A stretch of DNA of 64,000 bases from Sycon ciliatum (Eukaryota > Porifera > Calcarea > Leucosolenida > Sycettidae), in contig NC_088645.1 of NCBI RefSeq assembly GCF_964019385.1, positions 5,228,382-5,292,381 on the forward strand. Reading direction: 5' to 3'. The notes under the pieces were generated by a model. The model was given only the letters and a program-made list of their open reading frames with translations. It made no database searches and was not told the DNA's origin. The position numbers and the translations under genes are program-made. Positions 51,650-63,173 of this stretch are shown here, in pieces (the first letter of the stretch is position 1; every line of letters starts with the position of its first letter).

Positions 51650-53169
51650 CGAACGACGCCATATTGTTAAGTGGCTGCACTGGAACAGCCGTGTGCGACA
51701 AGAAGTTGATGTTTCGAAAGAGGTAAAACTCAAGTCGCAGTGTGAAGCAACAGGTCAAAAACTCACCTGCTTGTTATGGCGCTTTTGGTAATCGCAGAGC
51801 CATGAAATGTTGGCTCGGAGTAAAACACATCGTAGTCTCACTGTGACATATTATGTTTTCTAATCAAAATACCAAGAGAGAAAGTGAATATTGGGTCCAT
51901 TCCGGTTTTTAACCTATTTCCTATTTAAAACCGTCCCCTCTTTTGCTGCCAGAGCTCGAAGAACCAGGGGAAACGGTTCATTTTTACTGAAAACACACAT
52001 CACACTTAAAGGACGGTAACTCGGACATCTTTCCTCGAAATATTATAGTCTTCCTGGAAAGCTATTGCAAGAAGGAAAATGATGAGCTGAAGCACCAATC
52101 TTCAAAACAAAGTCGGAGACAAGCTGAAGAACCAAGAAAATTTTTCCCCTTTGTCCCATTCGACTCTCCTTGGTCGTATCGAGCGCAAAGATGTTTTAAC
52201 ACTTCTGTGAGTACATTGCTCGATTTTAACTGAGGGTGTCATGACTGCAAGCTGGGAAAAAGAGCTAAACAATGAATATCAAGTGTCCAAGCAATGTGCA
52301 AAAAATATTGGACCGCGTGTGGATATGCGTCTCTGTCGAGCGCCATAAGTCAATGAATAGTAAATCCATTAACTCAAGGATTGTTGCAAGCGCAAGCTGA
52401 GAGCATTCTTTTCGACCTACATAATATTTCGATGGTGAGAATCGAGTAAGACCTCACCACATAACAATCATCTACACGTACACCTGCCCTGCAAATTCTC
52501 ATCAACACACCATGTATATGACCACGTAATACTACAGGCTCAGAGCCTGGTCGTCATCTAGAACCCCGGTATAGTATGGGATCAGCAGTGATGGGTTACA
52601 GAGGCACTCCAGTCTCATTATCCAGATCATGTTTCCGATGGCAAAACAAAAGTATGGTAGGTGTAACAGAAGACCTCTCCAACAAGAACAACCATGCACA
52701 AGTATTATTGAGTGGAGTGGGAAATATTTTTTGGAATTTCCCAAAGCGAGGAAGACCTGATGACATCACATGTGCTTAGCTTGCCAGCAAAGGTCCACCA
52801 CAGCATATACATTTTGAAGCATTTTTAATTGAAAAGGTAGGTGCTTGGTACATTCTGAACCCTTGAATAGACCCCGTAGTAAATAGTTCCTCCCGACGAG
52901 ACTCCACCTCCAGGGAAACGAACTTGGCTAATATTTTGTGAGGATACATATGGTAAACATTTGATAGAGGAACATGTTGAAATGGTGAGGCAATACTCAT
53001 TTTTGACAATGGAGAGGGAGGTTGATAACCAATGTTGCAGGGAGAGTGAAACTGCTGTGAGTATCAACATAAAGTTCAGTTATACTCCCATCACCTGAGC
53101 ATCCAGACTAAGCACCCAGACTGACCAGTCAGACTAACCACCCAGACTGACCAGTCATACTGACCACTC
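51650..53169. other. Intergenic, no gene seen
   Basis: AT-rich ordinary sequence. A short imperfect tandem of CAGACTGACCAGTCA lies near 53105-53160, and a 7-bp palindrome CAGGCTC-A-GAGCCTG at 52537-52551. Confidence 0.35.
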
Positions 53170-53420
53170 ATAGTCAGGGGCATCGCAAGCAGTTTAACAT
53201 TGGTGCGGCCAAAGTGTGTGTGTGGGGGGGGGGGGGGTGCGGGGGTCCTCCCGCGGGGAAAATGTTTTGAAAATTGGGCCTAAAAGGCCATATTTTAATG
53301 CCACAGAATAATATGAGAAATAAGAATATGCATGGATCATGACGCACCGCATTGTTGATGCAAAACATGGTAGCTGTACAAGAGTCGACAAGCCACCAAC
53401 AATGTTTCTAGGGAATCACT
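53170..53420. repeat. Candidate MITE tip with poly-G
   Basis: Starts TCAGGGGCATCGCAAGC and runs into a G tract (53223-53237) and CCCGCGGGG. This form is common at the ends of invertebrate MITEs; the other end was not found. Confidence 0.35.
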
Positions 53421-53574
53421 AGATCAAAAAGAGTAATGAAACACGTACTGATATATGGAAACAACAAACGAGGCATACAAGGTAAGAAAACAATGAAGCG
53501 CGAATTGAGGTTGCTGTTCTGAGCATTGACAAATTCACAAATTGACAAAGCAACATTGTTTTAAAAAACACATT

Positions 53575-55690
53575 TAAAACTTTCCGAAAATGCCTCTGCA
53601 ATACTCACACTCTCCAACAAAGTCATTCGCAACTGTCTTCAAGTCCAAAGCATCGCAGTCTTCCTTGCGAACATGAAGAAGAGCTTTAGTGGCCGGTGAT
53701 ATCAGCAGCAGCTGGAGCAGGACACACACTTCTGACAAGAAGAATTGAGGACTGGACAAAGACGGCACGTAAGACACAACACTCAGCACGGTCGGTGCAC
53801 CATCACCTTCAGCAACGCAATGCGCATGAAGGACTGACAGCTGGTCATGAATGAGATCCGTCTGGATGTCATCCTTGTACAGTGTGGCAATGGCTGTTAG
53901 CTCTGTACTGTAGTCCCGCCCAGCACAACCTTTGAGAAGAAGGTCTTCCAAAATCCGGTATTTGCATTAGCCTTCCTGGTCAAGCTGCTGGCGGATGGGT
54001 GGCACAACTGTTTCAACTGCAGCAAAGTACACAGGGCGATTGTAGGCCTCGACTGTGGCAGGGAATGAGGGAGCACCAGTACCTTCTTGGAGCCTTGCTG
54101 GTACCTTCCTCTTTCTCGGTAGTTGAGATTCAAGCATGTCATTTGACTGCTGCAGCTCCATCACGCTCGACCAGAAAGCCTCAAAACTACTGTCAGTACG
54201 GAGAAGCAGGAGAGTGTCAACAGTAGCTTTTGCAATAGCTTGGCCTTCACTTTGCAGACAAGGTGGTAGACTGCAATGACTTGCCGAGGTTATCAGCAAG
54301 AGATAGAACTTTTGCACCGAGAGTGACACTGAAAAGGAAGTCAAAATTTGACATTTGACTCCTCACACCATTGCACTTTGCTGACATCTCCTTATCATTC
54401 TTTCCAAGCTCGGTACACGACTCCAGGCACTGTTGAAGGGCGCTGTAGTTGGTCTGGATGCTCTTCAGAGATGCAGCTCGAACTGTCCACCTGGTCGGAC
54501 ACCAGGTGCGGGATCCAGGTTCTTCAGGTGCAAGCTCAGCTTTCAGGCGCTTGTATTCAGCAGTATGCTTCGCAGAATACTTTAGGAGCTTGACATCATG
54601 AATCATGTCCTGAGAACCGAGATTCAGGGTATGCCCATAACAGTGAGTATAATGAGCTCTGGGCTCCTCTGCCAAGATCTGGGTTGCAACTCCTGTTCGG
54701 CTACCCTTCAAGGTAGAGGCACCATCATAACACTGGCGTCGACAAAACTCCAGCTTGAGGTTCATCCTCAACAGGGCAACCTTGATTACGCTGACAATAG
54801 TGTCAGCATTACCCGTTGCGATGGCATAAAATCCTCAGAACTCCTCATGAAAATGGAGCTCCGAATCTACCTATCGAATGACAATTACACACTGCTCCGT
54901 ACAGCTGGAGTCAGTGGTTTCATCCACCATGATGGCGAACTTACTTTCACCTATACTGAGTGCAAGTCCACGGAGGATCTGGAGTGCCATCACCTTCAAC
55001 ATTTCGTTCTGCATATCGGCACTCGTGTATTTTCCCTTCTTCTTCTCATGCCACTTATGTAGCCACGGTTGGAATTCGCTGAAGATGGTCAGGAGCTGGT
55101 GGAAATTGCTATCTACTGGCCAACTGCAATGACTTGCTGAGGTCTACTTCACTATCTACTTCACCTCCATCTTACGATGCTCCTCGGAGAGGCAGCCCTT
55201 GGCGAGCATGAAACTTGATGTTTCGAAGAATGGGGAGGAAAGTCTCTCGAATCTCTTTACGGTCCGACAAAAACTGTGAGTTTTCACTCACAAAGCGACT
55301 GTTCAGTACATGGGGTAGTGGTCTACCAGAGCAATCACACTCACTTCAACTACCACGAGGAAAAACAAAGACCACGATGGCAGGTTCAACGGAGTTGCGC
55401 AGAACAAGAGCAAATGCTCGAAAATATTTGTAAGTGAAAAATACGTTTTTGCACTCTTTCGCTACGCTCAGCCGTGAAAAAACAAAACTTGAGAAGTTCA
55501 CCAACGTGACCAGTTGTCTCAGGAGTTGTCTCCAACTTTTCAACAGCCTCCTTGTGACAGTCGCTGGACTGATATTTCGAGAATCCTCCCGGACCATACT
55601 TCCAGTTTTGAAAGCCAGTTGAAATAAATGCAGCGTCGGTCTTCGTATTGAAGAGAGAGATTTCCTTAACCTGCCTTTACGCACGTGAAG
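53575..55690 (-). pseudogene. hAT-type transposase (ZMYM-like, DUF4371) remnant
   Basis: Reverse-strand order: a CFTC zinc-like segment (about 55680), GKYTSADMQNEMLKVMAL and SIGESKFAIMVDETTDSS (about 54900-55040, the DUF4371 start with the first catalytic Asp region), then CRRQCYDGASTLKGSRTGVA and HCYGHTLNLG (54640-54740), RTWCPTRWTVRAASL (54480-54520), and the C-terminal dimerisation-side region (53574-53951, LLQLLLISPATKALL). This matches the hAT superfamily proteins annotated as zinc finger MYM-type 1-like. Frameshifts occur near 54770, 54290 and 53950, and short duplications near 54270/55120. The transposase is dead. TIRs were not located. Confidence 0.8.
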
Positions 55691-55919
55691 CAAAATACTC
55701 GTTTACGCTTCATATCCCAATGCAACCAGGGATAATTGTCATACCCATATGGCAAGAATACACGGAACACAACTAACTGGCTAACCCCGAAGGCTCGCTT
55801 TGGCTAGTTATGTGACCTGGTTTGGAAAAGAGCATGTCCTATTTCGGGGTAACCATGGTAACCATCCATCTCTTCGAGTCAGAACAATAAACTGCCACCA
55901 ACCTGGCCCACCTATTAAC

Positions 55920-56755
55920 GTACTACCTCTGACAAGCGAAACTTGGCGCGTTTTTTTGTTGATTTTTTTGTGTTGGTACCACAACTAACTTCACAAGGCT
56001 GTGAGGCACTCGTAGATCTACGACCTACTTGTAGCTCCATGCAACCGGTTGCAGTAAGCCAAGCGACGAGCTGTTGAGTGGCTCAGAGGCAGGCCAGTCT
56101 CTCGTGTACCAGCAAAACAGTGCGTGCGTCCCTTCTGCGAAGGAGAATCGTCGTGCTTTCGCGTTGTAATGGAAACCAAGGAGTTCTCTCTCTCTCCACT
56201 TGATCATTCCGCCAGCACAGAGTCCATACGTCCATTCCAAACAATCCTAGCATCTTTCAATAGCCACCAGAGCGATGCGTCTCTGGTGGCTAAGGAAAAT
56301 CGCCGGGAATTCCTGCAGGCAATTTTGGGCAGTTGGCGAGAATACCCGGCAAAACAATTCGAGTCCAGGCGCTTGTGGAGGTGTTGCACAGTTCTTAGCA
56401 CGTCAACCTGGATAGTGGCGGCTGAAACGACTACCCTCGACACTGTGGCTCGAGCACAGCACACAGGAGCGACATCGAGATTTTCAGAGCGATTACAACA
56501 GAGGTACTTGCTGCAACAGAATCTGCTCTAGTCGAACTTTGGTCTCAAAACAGGAACAATTCCTCTCCAGACGAAACTGCGATCTCTGAATCAGAGGAGA
56601 GTGATTCAGCCGAACAGGATGTCTCTAATGTCCTTGTTGAGGAATACAAAATTGAATTTTGGTGAGTCAATCTTTAGTTTTGATTGTAAAGTGAGAGTTA
56701 TTTCTAGAAATTTGAAGTAAAAAACGCGCCAAGTTTCGCTTGTCGGAGGCAGTAC
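55920..56755. mobile_element. 836-bp TIR element
   Basis: Inverted ends of about 37 bp: GTACT-CCTC-GACAAGCG then AAACTTGGCGCGTTTTTT at 55920-55957 and, reversed, 56718-56755. The interior includes a 135-codon plus frame (56124-56531) without recognised domain. Target duplication unclear. The element lies just upstream (reverse sense) of the hAT relic. Confidence 0.75.
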
Positions 56756-56826
56756 ATGTTTGTGTCGTACATCAAAACTTAGGGATTTTCTGTGTCAATC
56801 CAAGTACTTCGTGGAATGCATATCTA

Positions 56827-56877
56827 TAACATACACTTGGGAATACGAGTGCATAGGATATTCCCAAATGTATGTTA
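56827..56877. repeat. 17-bp stem hairpin
   Basis: TAACATACACTTGGGAA (56827-56843) pairs with TTCCCAAATGTATGTTA (56861-56877) with one mismatch and a 17-base loop. Confidence 0.75.
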
Positions 56878-56989
56878 CATGTTTTGTGTATGTTACAATG
56901 CTTCCTGACGGTATGCGTTGTACAACTGCTGGATTAGAAAATCGAATTGTGTACAGTTTGAGTGATTTGTTGCAGAAAATCGCTGCTGG

Positions 56990-57112
56990 AGGCGGAATTC
57001 AAGTGCCGGATTAAAGCATAGAAAATAAACTGAAAAAATCCGTTTTGCCAGAAAGTGTGCTGGTTTACAAGGGTGCTGAATAAACAAGTGCCGGATAAGC
57101 GAGGTCTGACTG
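56990..57112 (-). mobile_element. Tigger/pogo-like terminus
   Basis: On the reverse strand the segment starts TACAGTCAGACCTCGCTTAT then CCGGCACTTG, a Tigger-type terminus, with a second AATCCGGCACTTGAATTCC near 57000. The other end was not found; the satellite begins directly at the outer TA. Confidence 0.6.
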
Positions 57113-59570
57113 TACTATGATCATACTGTACACTCTAGTACTATGATCATACTGTACACTCTAGTACTATGATCATACTGTACACTCTAGTACTATGATC
57201 ATACTGTACACTCTAGTACTATGATCATACTGTACACTCTAGTACTATGATCATACTGTACACTCTAGTACTATGATCATACTGTACACTCTAGTACTAT
57301 GATCATACTGTACACTCTAGTACTATGATCATACTGTACACTCTAGTACTATGATCATACTGTACACTCTAGTACTATGATCATACTGTACACTCTAGTA
57401 CTATGATCATACTGTACACTCTAGTACTATGATCATACTGTACACTCTAGTACTATGATCATACTGTACACTCTAGTACTATGATCATACTGTACACTCT
57501 AGTACTCTGATCATACTGTACACTCTAGTACTATGATCATACTGTACACTCTAGTACTATGATCATACTGTACACTCTAGTACTATGATCATACTGTACA
57601 CTCTAGTACTATGATCATACTGTACACTCTAGTACTAAGATCATACTGTACACTCTAGTACTATGATCATACTGTACACTCTAGTACTATGATCATACTG
57701 TACACTCTAGTACTATGATCATACTGTTCACTCTAGTACTATGATCATACTGTACACTCTAGTACTATGATCATACTGTACACTCTAGTACTATGATCAT
57801 ACTGTACACTCTAGTACTATGATCATACTGTTCACTCTAGTACTATGATCATACTGTACACTCTAGTACTATGATCATACTGTACACTCTAGTACTATGA
57901 TCATACTGTACACTCTAGTACTATGATCATACTGTACACTCTAGTACTATGATCATACTGTACACTCTAGTACTATGATCATACTGTACACTCTAGTACC
58001 ATGATCATACTGTACACTCTAGTACTATGATCATACTGTACACTCTAGTACTATGATCATACTGTACACTCTAGTACTATGATCATACTGTACACTCTAG
58101 TACTATGATCATACTGTACACTCTAGTACTATGATCATACTGTATACTCTAGTACTATGATCATACTGTACACTCTAGTACTATGATCATACTGTACACT
58201 CTAGTACTAAGATCATACTGTACACTCTAGTACTATGATCATACTGTACACTCTAGTACTATGATCATACTGTACACTCTAGTACTATGATCATACTGTA
58301 CACTCTAGTACTATGATCATACTGTACACTCTAGTACTATGATCATACTGTACACTCTAGTACTATGATCATACTGTACACTCTAGTACTATGATCATAC
58401 TGTACACTCTAGTACTATGATCATACTGTACACTCTAGTACTATGATCATACTGTTCACTCTAGTACTATGATCATACTGTACACTCTAGTACTATGATC
58501 ATACTGTACACTCTAGTACTAAGATCATACTGTACACTCTAGTACTATGATCATACTGTACACTCTAGTACTATGATCATACTGTACACTCTAGTACTAT
58601 GATCATACTGTACACTCTAGTACTATGATCATACTGTACACTCTAGTACTATGATCATACTGTACACTCTAGTACTATGATCATACTGTACACTCTAGTA
58701 CTATGATCATACTGTACACTCTAGTACTATGATCATACTGTACACTCTAGTACTATGATCATACTGTACACTCTAGTACTATGATCATACTGTACACTCT
58801 AGTACTAAGATCATACTGTACACTCTAGTACTATGATCATACTGTACACTCTAGTACTATGATCATACTGTACACTCTAGTACTATGATCATACTGTACA
58901 CTCTGGTACTATGATCATACTGTACACTCTAGTACTATGATCATACTGTACACTCTAGTACTATGATCATACTGTACACTCTAGTACTATGATCATACTG
59001 TACACTCTAGTACTATGATCATACTGTACACTCTAGTACTAAGATCATACTGTACACTCTAGTACTATGATCATACTGTACACTCTAGTACTATGATCAT
59101 ACTGTACACTCTAGTACTATGATCATACTGTACACTCTGGTACTATGATCATACTGTACACTCTAGTACTATGATCATACTGTACACTCTAGTACTATGA
59201 TCATACTGTACACTCTAGTACTATGATCATACTGTACACTCTAGTACTATGATCATACTGTTCACTCTAGCACTATGATCATACTGTACACTCTAGTACT
59301 ATGATCATACTGTTCACTCTAGTACTATGATCATACTGTACACTCTAGTACTATGATCATACTGTACACTCTAGTACTATGATCATACTGTTCACTCTAG
59401 TACTATGATCATACTGTACACTCTAGTTCTATGATCATACTGTACACTCTAGTACTATGATCATACTGTACACTCTAGTACTATGATCATACTGTACACT
59501 CTAGTACTATGATCATACTGTACACTCTAGTACCATGATCATACTGTACACTCTAGTACTATGATCATAC
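57113..59570. repeat. Satellite array, 26-bp unit, about 94 copies
   Basis: The unit is TACTATGATCATACTGTACA plus CTCTAG. Each unit contains two palindromes (TATGATCATA and TAGTACTA). Copies are almost identical; variants are CTAAGATC (57636, 58207, 58520, 58806, 59041), TGTTCACTC and CTGGTACT (58902, 59137). The AAG and CTGG variants recur at the same 96-bp distance in two consecutive 234-bp blocks, so units have been duplicated nine at a time. It starts at the end of a Tigger-like terminus and ends 538 bp before the RAG1-like gene. Confidence 0.95.
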
Positions 59571-60107
59571 ACGGCTGTCTCAGTGTACATGAATCCGCGC
59601 ATGGAAGTACGGGTATGAGTACAGACGGCAAGGCCGTGAATGTGGGGAAACCCCTCACTCAAATTCAAAAAAATTCTCAATTGCACTTGACGCGACCACT
59701 GATATCTGTCGGTGTCGAGACCATTCTGAGCTGCACATAACAACAAGAATCTGTTCAACTAGTCCTATGCATGCAGGATAACGGTACCTTGATGCGGACG
59801 AGCCGAAAAAACTGCTTCTTTCCCGATTCAGCTGTTTCTTTGCTGAGTTCGTTCTTGATCAGTGCTACGTAGTGACAGTTGAGTAACGATTTCGATGTGA
59901 TTTTGAAGACGCCTGCATACCCTACCGGAGCAAACGCCGCTGCTTTGGCAGGTTTTTGAAGGCAGAATCATCCTTCGTCTCCACGCTGAGAAAAGTTCGT
60001 CGTGTTCTGATGGGCAGATCCATGTTCTTGGCCGCTTATTCAAAGGTACTTTCTGTTGTTTTTGAATTTTTTCATATTTGTGTGCATAGGTTCTGTAGAG
60101 TGTTACG
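59571..60107. promoter_or_regulatory. 5' flank of the RAG1-like gene with possible leader intron
   Basis: No open frame. A possible short leader intron runs from AAAGGTACTT (donor at about 60048) to TTTGTGTGCATAG (acceptor at 60089), 19 bases before the ATG. No TATA box or RSS/Transib-like CACAGTG or CACAATG terminus was found here. Confidence 0.3.
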
Positions 60108-63100
60108 ATGAGTTCTACTCTTGATCATGCATTTCATGTGGAGCATGTAAATTCCCTGTGTCGTTTGGGTGGCTGCAAATTACCCACAAATCGCAAAGGC
60201 CACAAGTCATGGAGTGCTACTACTTACACCGTCAAGGAACACTCCCTTGATATATTCCGTGCGTTCAACGTTAAAGTTGAAGAGGATCAAGAAGGAGTGC
60301 ATCCCAATCAATTTTGCAAATCGTGTTTTGATTTTTTGCATTCGACCCTGAAGAAAGGCTCATGCAATGCAGGTGGCTGTGGGCAAAGTTTGCCAACTGT
60401 TCACGAATGGTCTGCACATACAGACAGCAAATGTAGCACCTGCACTCGCATTGTTGCAAGCAGAAAAGGTGGACGGCAAAAGAAGGCAACGAAAACGATT
60501 CGCGGCGCACGCATGACACATGGTGACAGTGATGTGTCTACTTGCACCAATGCTGTTGACATTGACCAAGAGAAGGTCGCAGCTCTGGTCACTGACAACT
60601 ATGTTTCTTGTTTGCCTCTGTCGCCGGACCGCTTCACGTTTGTGCCGAGCGCACTCATTTGCCACATTTGCGGTCTTGTTGCAAATCGTGCTGTGCAATC
60701 TCCCTGCTGCAGTAAATTAGTTTGTGCTGAATGTATTGTGGGCTGGCTGGAAACCTCTTTGTCCTGCCACTCCTGCAAAAAGGTTGTTCTCTTGTCGTCA
60801 TACCAATCTGTACATCCGTTTGCTCGGGTGACGTTGTCTGAACTTGTCCTGTCCTGTGACAATGCTGGTGAATCAGTGCTCGAGGGTTGTCCAGCCAGAG
60901 TCACATTAGCATCTTTGCAGAGCCATGTTGCCGAGTGTCCATTCGCCAAACACCCGCCACCCAAGCGCTACTTGACGCTTTCCTCCACCGTGGCAACTGT
61001 GTTGGCTGCACCACATGACCTTTTGCAAGGTGATGTTGCTTCCAAGCTCCTTAACAGGCTAGTTGAAGCTCGAGCGGAGGATGGCCGACTTGAGCAGCGG
61101 ACGCGTGGCAGCACATCACTGTGGCACAGGGTTCCTGTGGCAAGGGTGTCATCTTCAGATGCCTCATCGTCCACGCTGCGGCGAAGAGAGAGCCTACTCG
61201 ATGGCATCCAGCAGGCAGCATGCGGAGGAGCTAAAGGCAAGGAAGCGCAGAGCGTTCACGCTCTGCAGTCCCTTCGCCGAAGCCAACGGGAAGACCTTCT
61301 CCGTGAGGCCGGCTTGCTACCGGAGGGGCTCCAGAAGGGCATCGGTCTTGCCATCAAGTCTGACCTCCAGCTACCCTGGAATGGGCTGCGCAAGCTTCGC
61401 CGATATTTGAGATTGTGTGGACTGTCGCTGGAGTCGGAAAGAGAGATGCGGAAGCAGTTGTCCGAGGAGCTGCCGTTTCCCCTTGTCGCCAAGGAAGTTC
61501 CCCTTTTGGACAGTTCTGGCACTGTCATCATGAGCCCTGTTGTCTGCTTTGACAATCTGGTGGAGCTAGTTCTTCACTTTGTCGAGTTGAATGAGGAAGC
61601 TGGCACACTTGTCTGGGAAGGTGCCTGCCCAGAAGATGAGCTTTGGGTGAAGATAGGTGGAGACCATGGAGGGCATTCATTCAAGCTTTGCTTCCAGCTT
61701 GTGAATGTCCTCCACCCCAACTCCCTTAGCAACACAGTTCCTTTCTTGGTCTTTGCTGCGAAAGACTCTCCGTCAAACCTAGCCACGGCGTTTCAACCGT
61801 ATGCAGAGCAAGTCGACAGACTCCGCAGCTGTTCTTGGAAGGGAAAGAAAATCAAAGTTTGCCTCTTCGGGGACTACGATTTTATGATGAAATTGTATGG
61901 CTTGTCTGGAGCAAGTGGAGTCAGGCCTTGTCTGTTCTGTCTGGCAACAAAGAAAGACATGCAACCATCCCCTACCACCCCCTTCCCCGACAGAACGCTC
62001 GACATGCTGAAAGAGGACTTGGGTCGTTTTGTGGAATCTGGCTCGAGGCTGCAGAACGCCAAACAGTTCAATAATGTTATTCGCCCACAAATCCTGCCAA
62101 TTGAACTGGATGATGTATGTGTCCCCATCCTGCACCTCGACCTGGGAATCTTTCCCTTGCTTTTTGAGGCTATGGTCCGAGATGCAGAGGAGATTGACCT
62201 GATGCTAGCCAGAGAAAGCACAGACACATCTTCGAGCTCCACATTCAACGATGCAGCTAAGATGCAAAGAGAGTTGTGGGTACTCTTAGCAGAGAAGGCA
62301 CAGCAAGAGCAGCAGCTTTATGTCGCACAGACACAGCTACAATGGGCAGTGCTAAATGCAGCTCAGGCCATGCAAGCCAATCATGTGGCAGAAGCACAGC
62401 ACGCAGGACTAGCTGCTCAGCTACAACAGCACTGGGCAGCGCAGCAGCAGCAGCTCAACGACATGAATGTGCGAATATCTAGTTTGGAGGAACGGCTTGT
62501 GAATGCAAAGGTTAAGAATGGTCCTTGTGCTTCATCATTCGAGCCAGTATTGGTGAAGCACAGGATAGATCGGCAGGCCTATCACTCGGGTGCTTTCGTT
62601 GGCAACCACATCAACAAAGCACTACAGCCATCAGTGACACAACAGATTGTGTCTGCTCCGTTGACAGTGGTTGCTTCTTTTGTAAATCCGGATGGTGCCT
62701 CCTTTGCTCCCACGCAGGCACAGCATCAACTACTGAAAGCTGCCGAAGAATGCTCCGCTCGATATGCGTCTCTCTTTGGCAAGTACGCTAGTTGCAGAGC
62801 CATATTCGCATCGACTATCACTGCAGACGACGATATGGTCAAGAGCTTGGAGGAGAAGATCGTATCCTTCATGGCGAACGTGCGGTCGGAGGTTGTTGTG
62901 CGGCACAAGCGTCCTGTCACGCCTAAGTTGCATCTGCTTGAGTGTCACCTCGTTCCTTGTGTTAAGAGATTCGGCATGGCACTTGGTGCTCTCGGAGAGC
63001 AAGGCGGTGAGTCAATCCACCACAAGTTTAACCTGCTGCGAGCAACACTGCAGAATACGAACAAGGATGTCGACCGTCTCCGGACTCTAGTGGCTCAGTA

Positions 63101-63173
63101 CCTGACGACAGCGCTGCCAACCCACAACAAGCTGATCGTGCCAGCTGCCAAGCGCAAGAAATCAGCTAGCTAG
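60108..63173 (+). CDS. Full-length RAG1-like DDE recombinase/transposase
   Basis: An uninterrupted 1021-codon frame (ATG 60108, stop TAG 63171-63173). N-terminus: C18-x4-C23, HPNQFC-x2-C (H65, C70, C73), H78, then HEWSAHTDSKCSTC (C109, C112) and a basic stretch, following the zinc-rich N-terminal region of vertebrate RAG1. RING: C185, C188, C201, C206, C209, C220, C223, with Lys at 203 where RAG1 has His; then a C250/C261/H273/C277 finger, as in RAG1. Core: KIGGDHGG (D519), LFGDYDFMMKLYGLSGASG (D589), PCLFC (C608, C611), HLLECH (H942, H947), GEQGGES (E964, E968). D589-C608-C611 spacing (19 and 22) equals RAG1 D708-C727-C730, and H942-H947 spacing equals RAG1 H937-H942. Residues 718-800 are a Gln/Ala-rich coiled coil. 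Most like RAG1-type transposases such as Aplysia N-RAG-TP. It could be an active transposase or a domesticated gene; no RAG2-like partner is seen. Confidence 0.9.
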   Translation: MSSTLDHAFHVEHVNSLCRLGGCKLPTNRKGHKSWSATTYTVKEHSLDIFRAFNVKVEEDQEGVHPNQFCKSCFDFLHSTLKKGSCNAGGCGQSLPTVHEWSAHTDSKCSTCTRIVASRKGGRQKKATKTIRGARMTHGDSDVSTCTNAVDIDQEKVAALVTDNYVSCLPLSPDRFTFVPSALICHICGLVANRAVQSPCCSKLVCAECIVGWLETSLSCHSCKKVVLLSSYQSVHPFARVTLSELVLSCDNAGESVLEGCPARVTLASLQSHVAECPFAKHPPPKRYLTLSSTVATVLAAPHDLLQGDVASKLLNRLVEARAEDGRLEQRTRGSTSLWHRVPVARVSSSDASSSTLRRRESLLDGIQQAACGGAKGKEAQSVHALQSLRRSQREDLLREAGLLPEGLQKGIGLAIKSDLQLPWNGLRKLRRYLRLCGLSLESEREMRKQLSEELPFPLVAKEVPLLDSSGTVIMSPVVCFDNLVELVLHFVELNEEAGTLVWEGACPEDELWVKIGGDHGGHSFKLCFQLVNVLHPNSLSNTVPFLVFAAKDSPSNLATAFQPYAEQVDRLRSCSWKGKKIKVCLFGDYDFMMKLYGLSGASGVRPCLFCLATKKDMQPSPTTPFPDRTLDMLKEDLGRFVESGSRLQNAKQFNNVIRPQILPIELDDVCVPILHLDLGIFPLLFEAMVRDAEEIDLMLARESTDTSSSSTFNDAAKMQRELWVLLAEKAQQEQQLYVAQTQLQWAVLNAAQAMQANHVAEAQHAGLAAQLQQHWAAQQQQLNDMNVRISSLEERLVNAKVKNGPCASSFEPVLVKHRIDRQAYHSGAFVGNHINKALQPSVTQQIVSAPLTVVASFVNPDGASFAPTQAQHQLLKAAEECSARYASLFGKYASCRAIFASTITADDDMVKSLEEKIVSFMANVRSEVVVRHKRPVTPKLHLLECHLVPCVKRFGMALGALGEQGGESIHHKFNLLRATLQNTNKDVDRLRTLVAQYLTTALPTHNKLIVPAAKRKKSAS

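Noticed and set aside
57113..59570. CRISPR or long palindromic origin
   Set aside because: No spacers; simple 26-bp satellite.
62139..62141. D678 (LHLDLG) as the second catalytic Asp of the RAG1-like protein
   Set aside because: Spacing to the CxxC pair shows that D589 in GDYDF corresponds to RAG1 D708; D678 aligns with the LHCDIG strand instead.
61874..62248. Minus-strand frames of 118-124 codons within the RAG1-like gene
   Set aside because: Shadows of the long plus-strand frame; no recognisable content.
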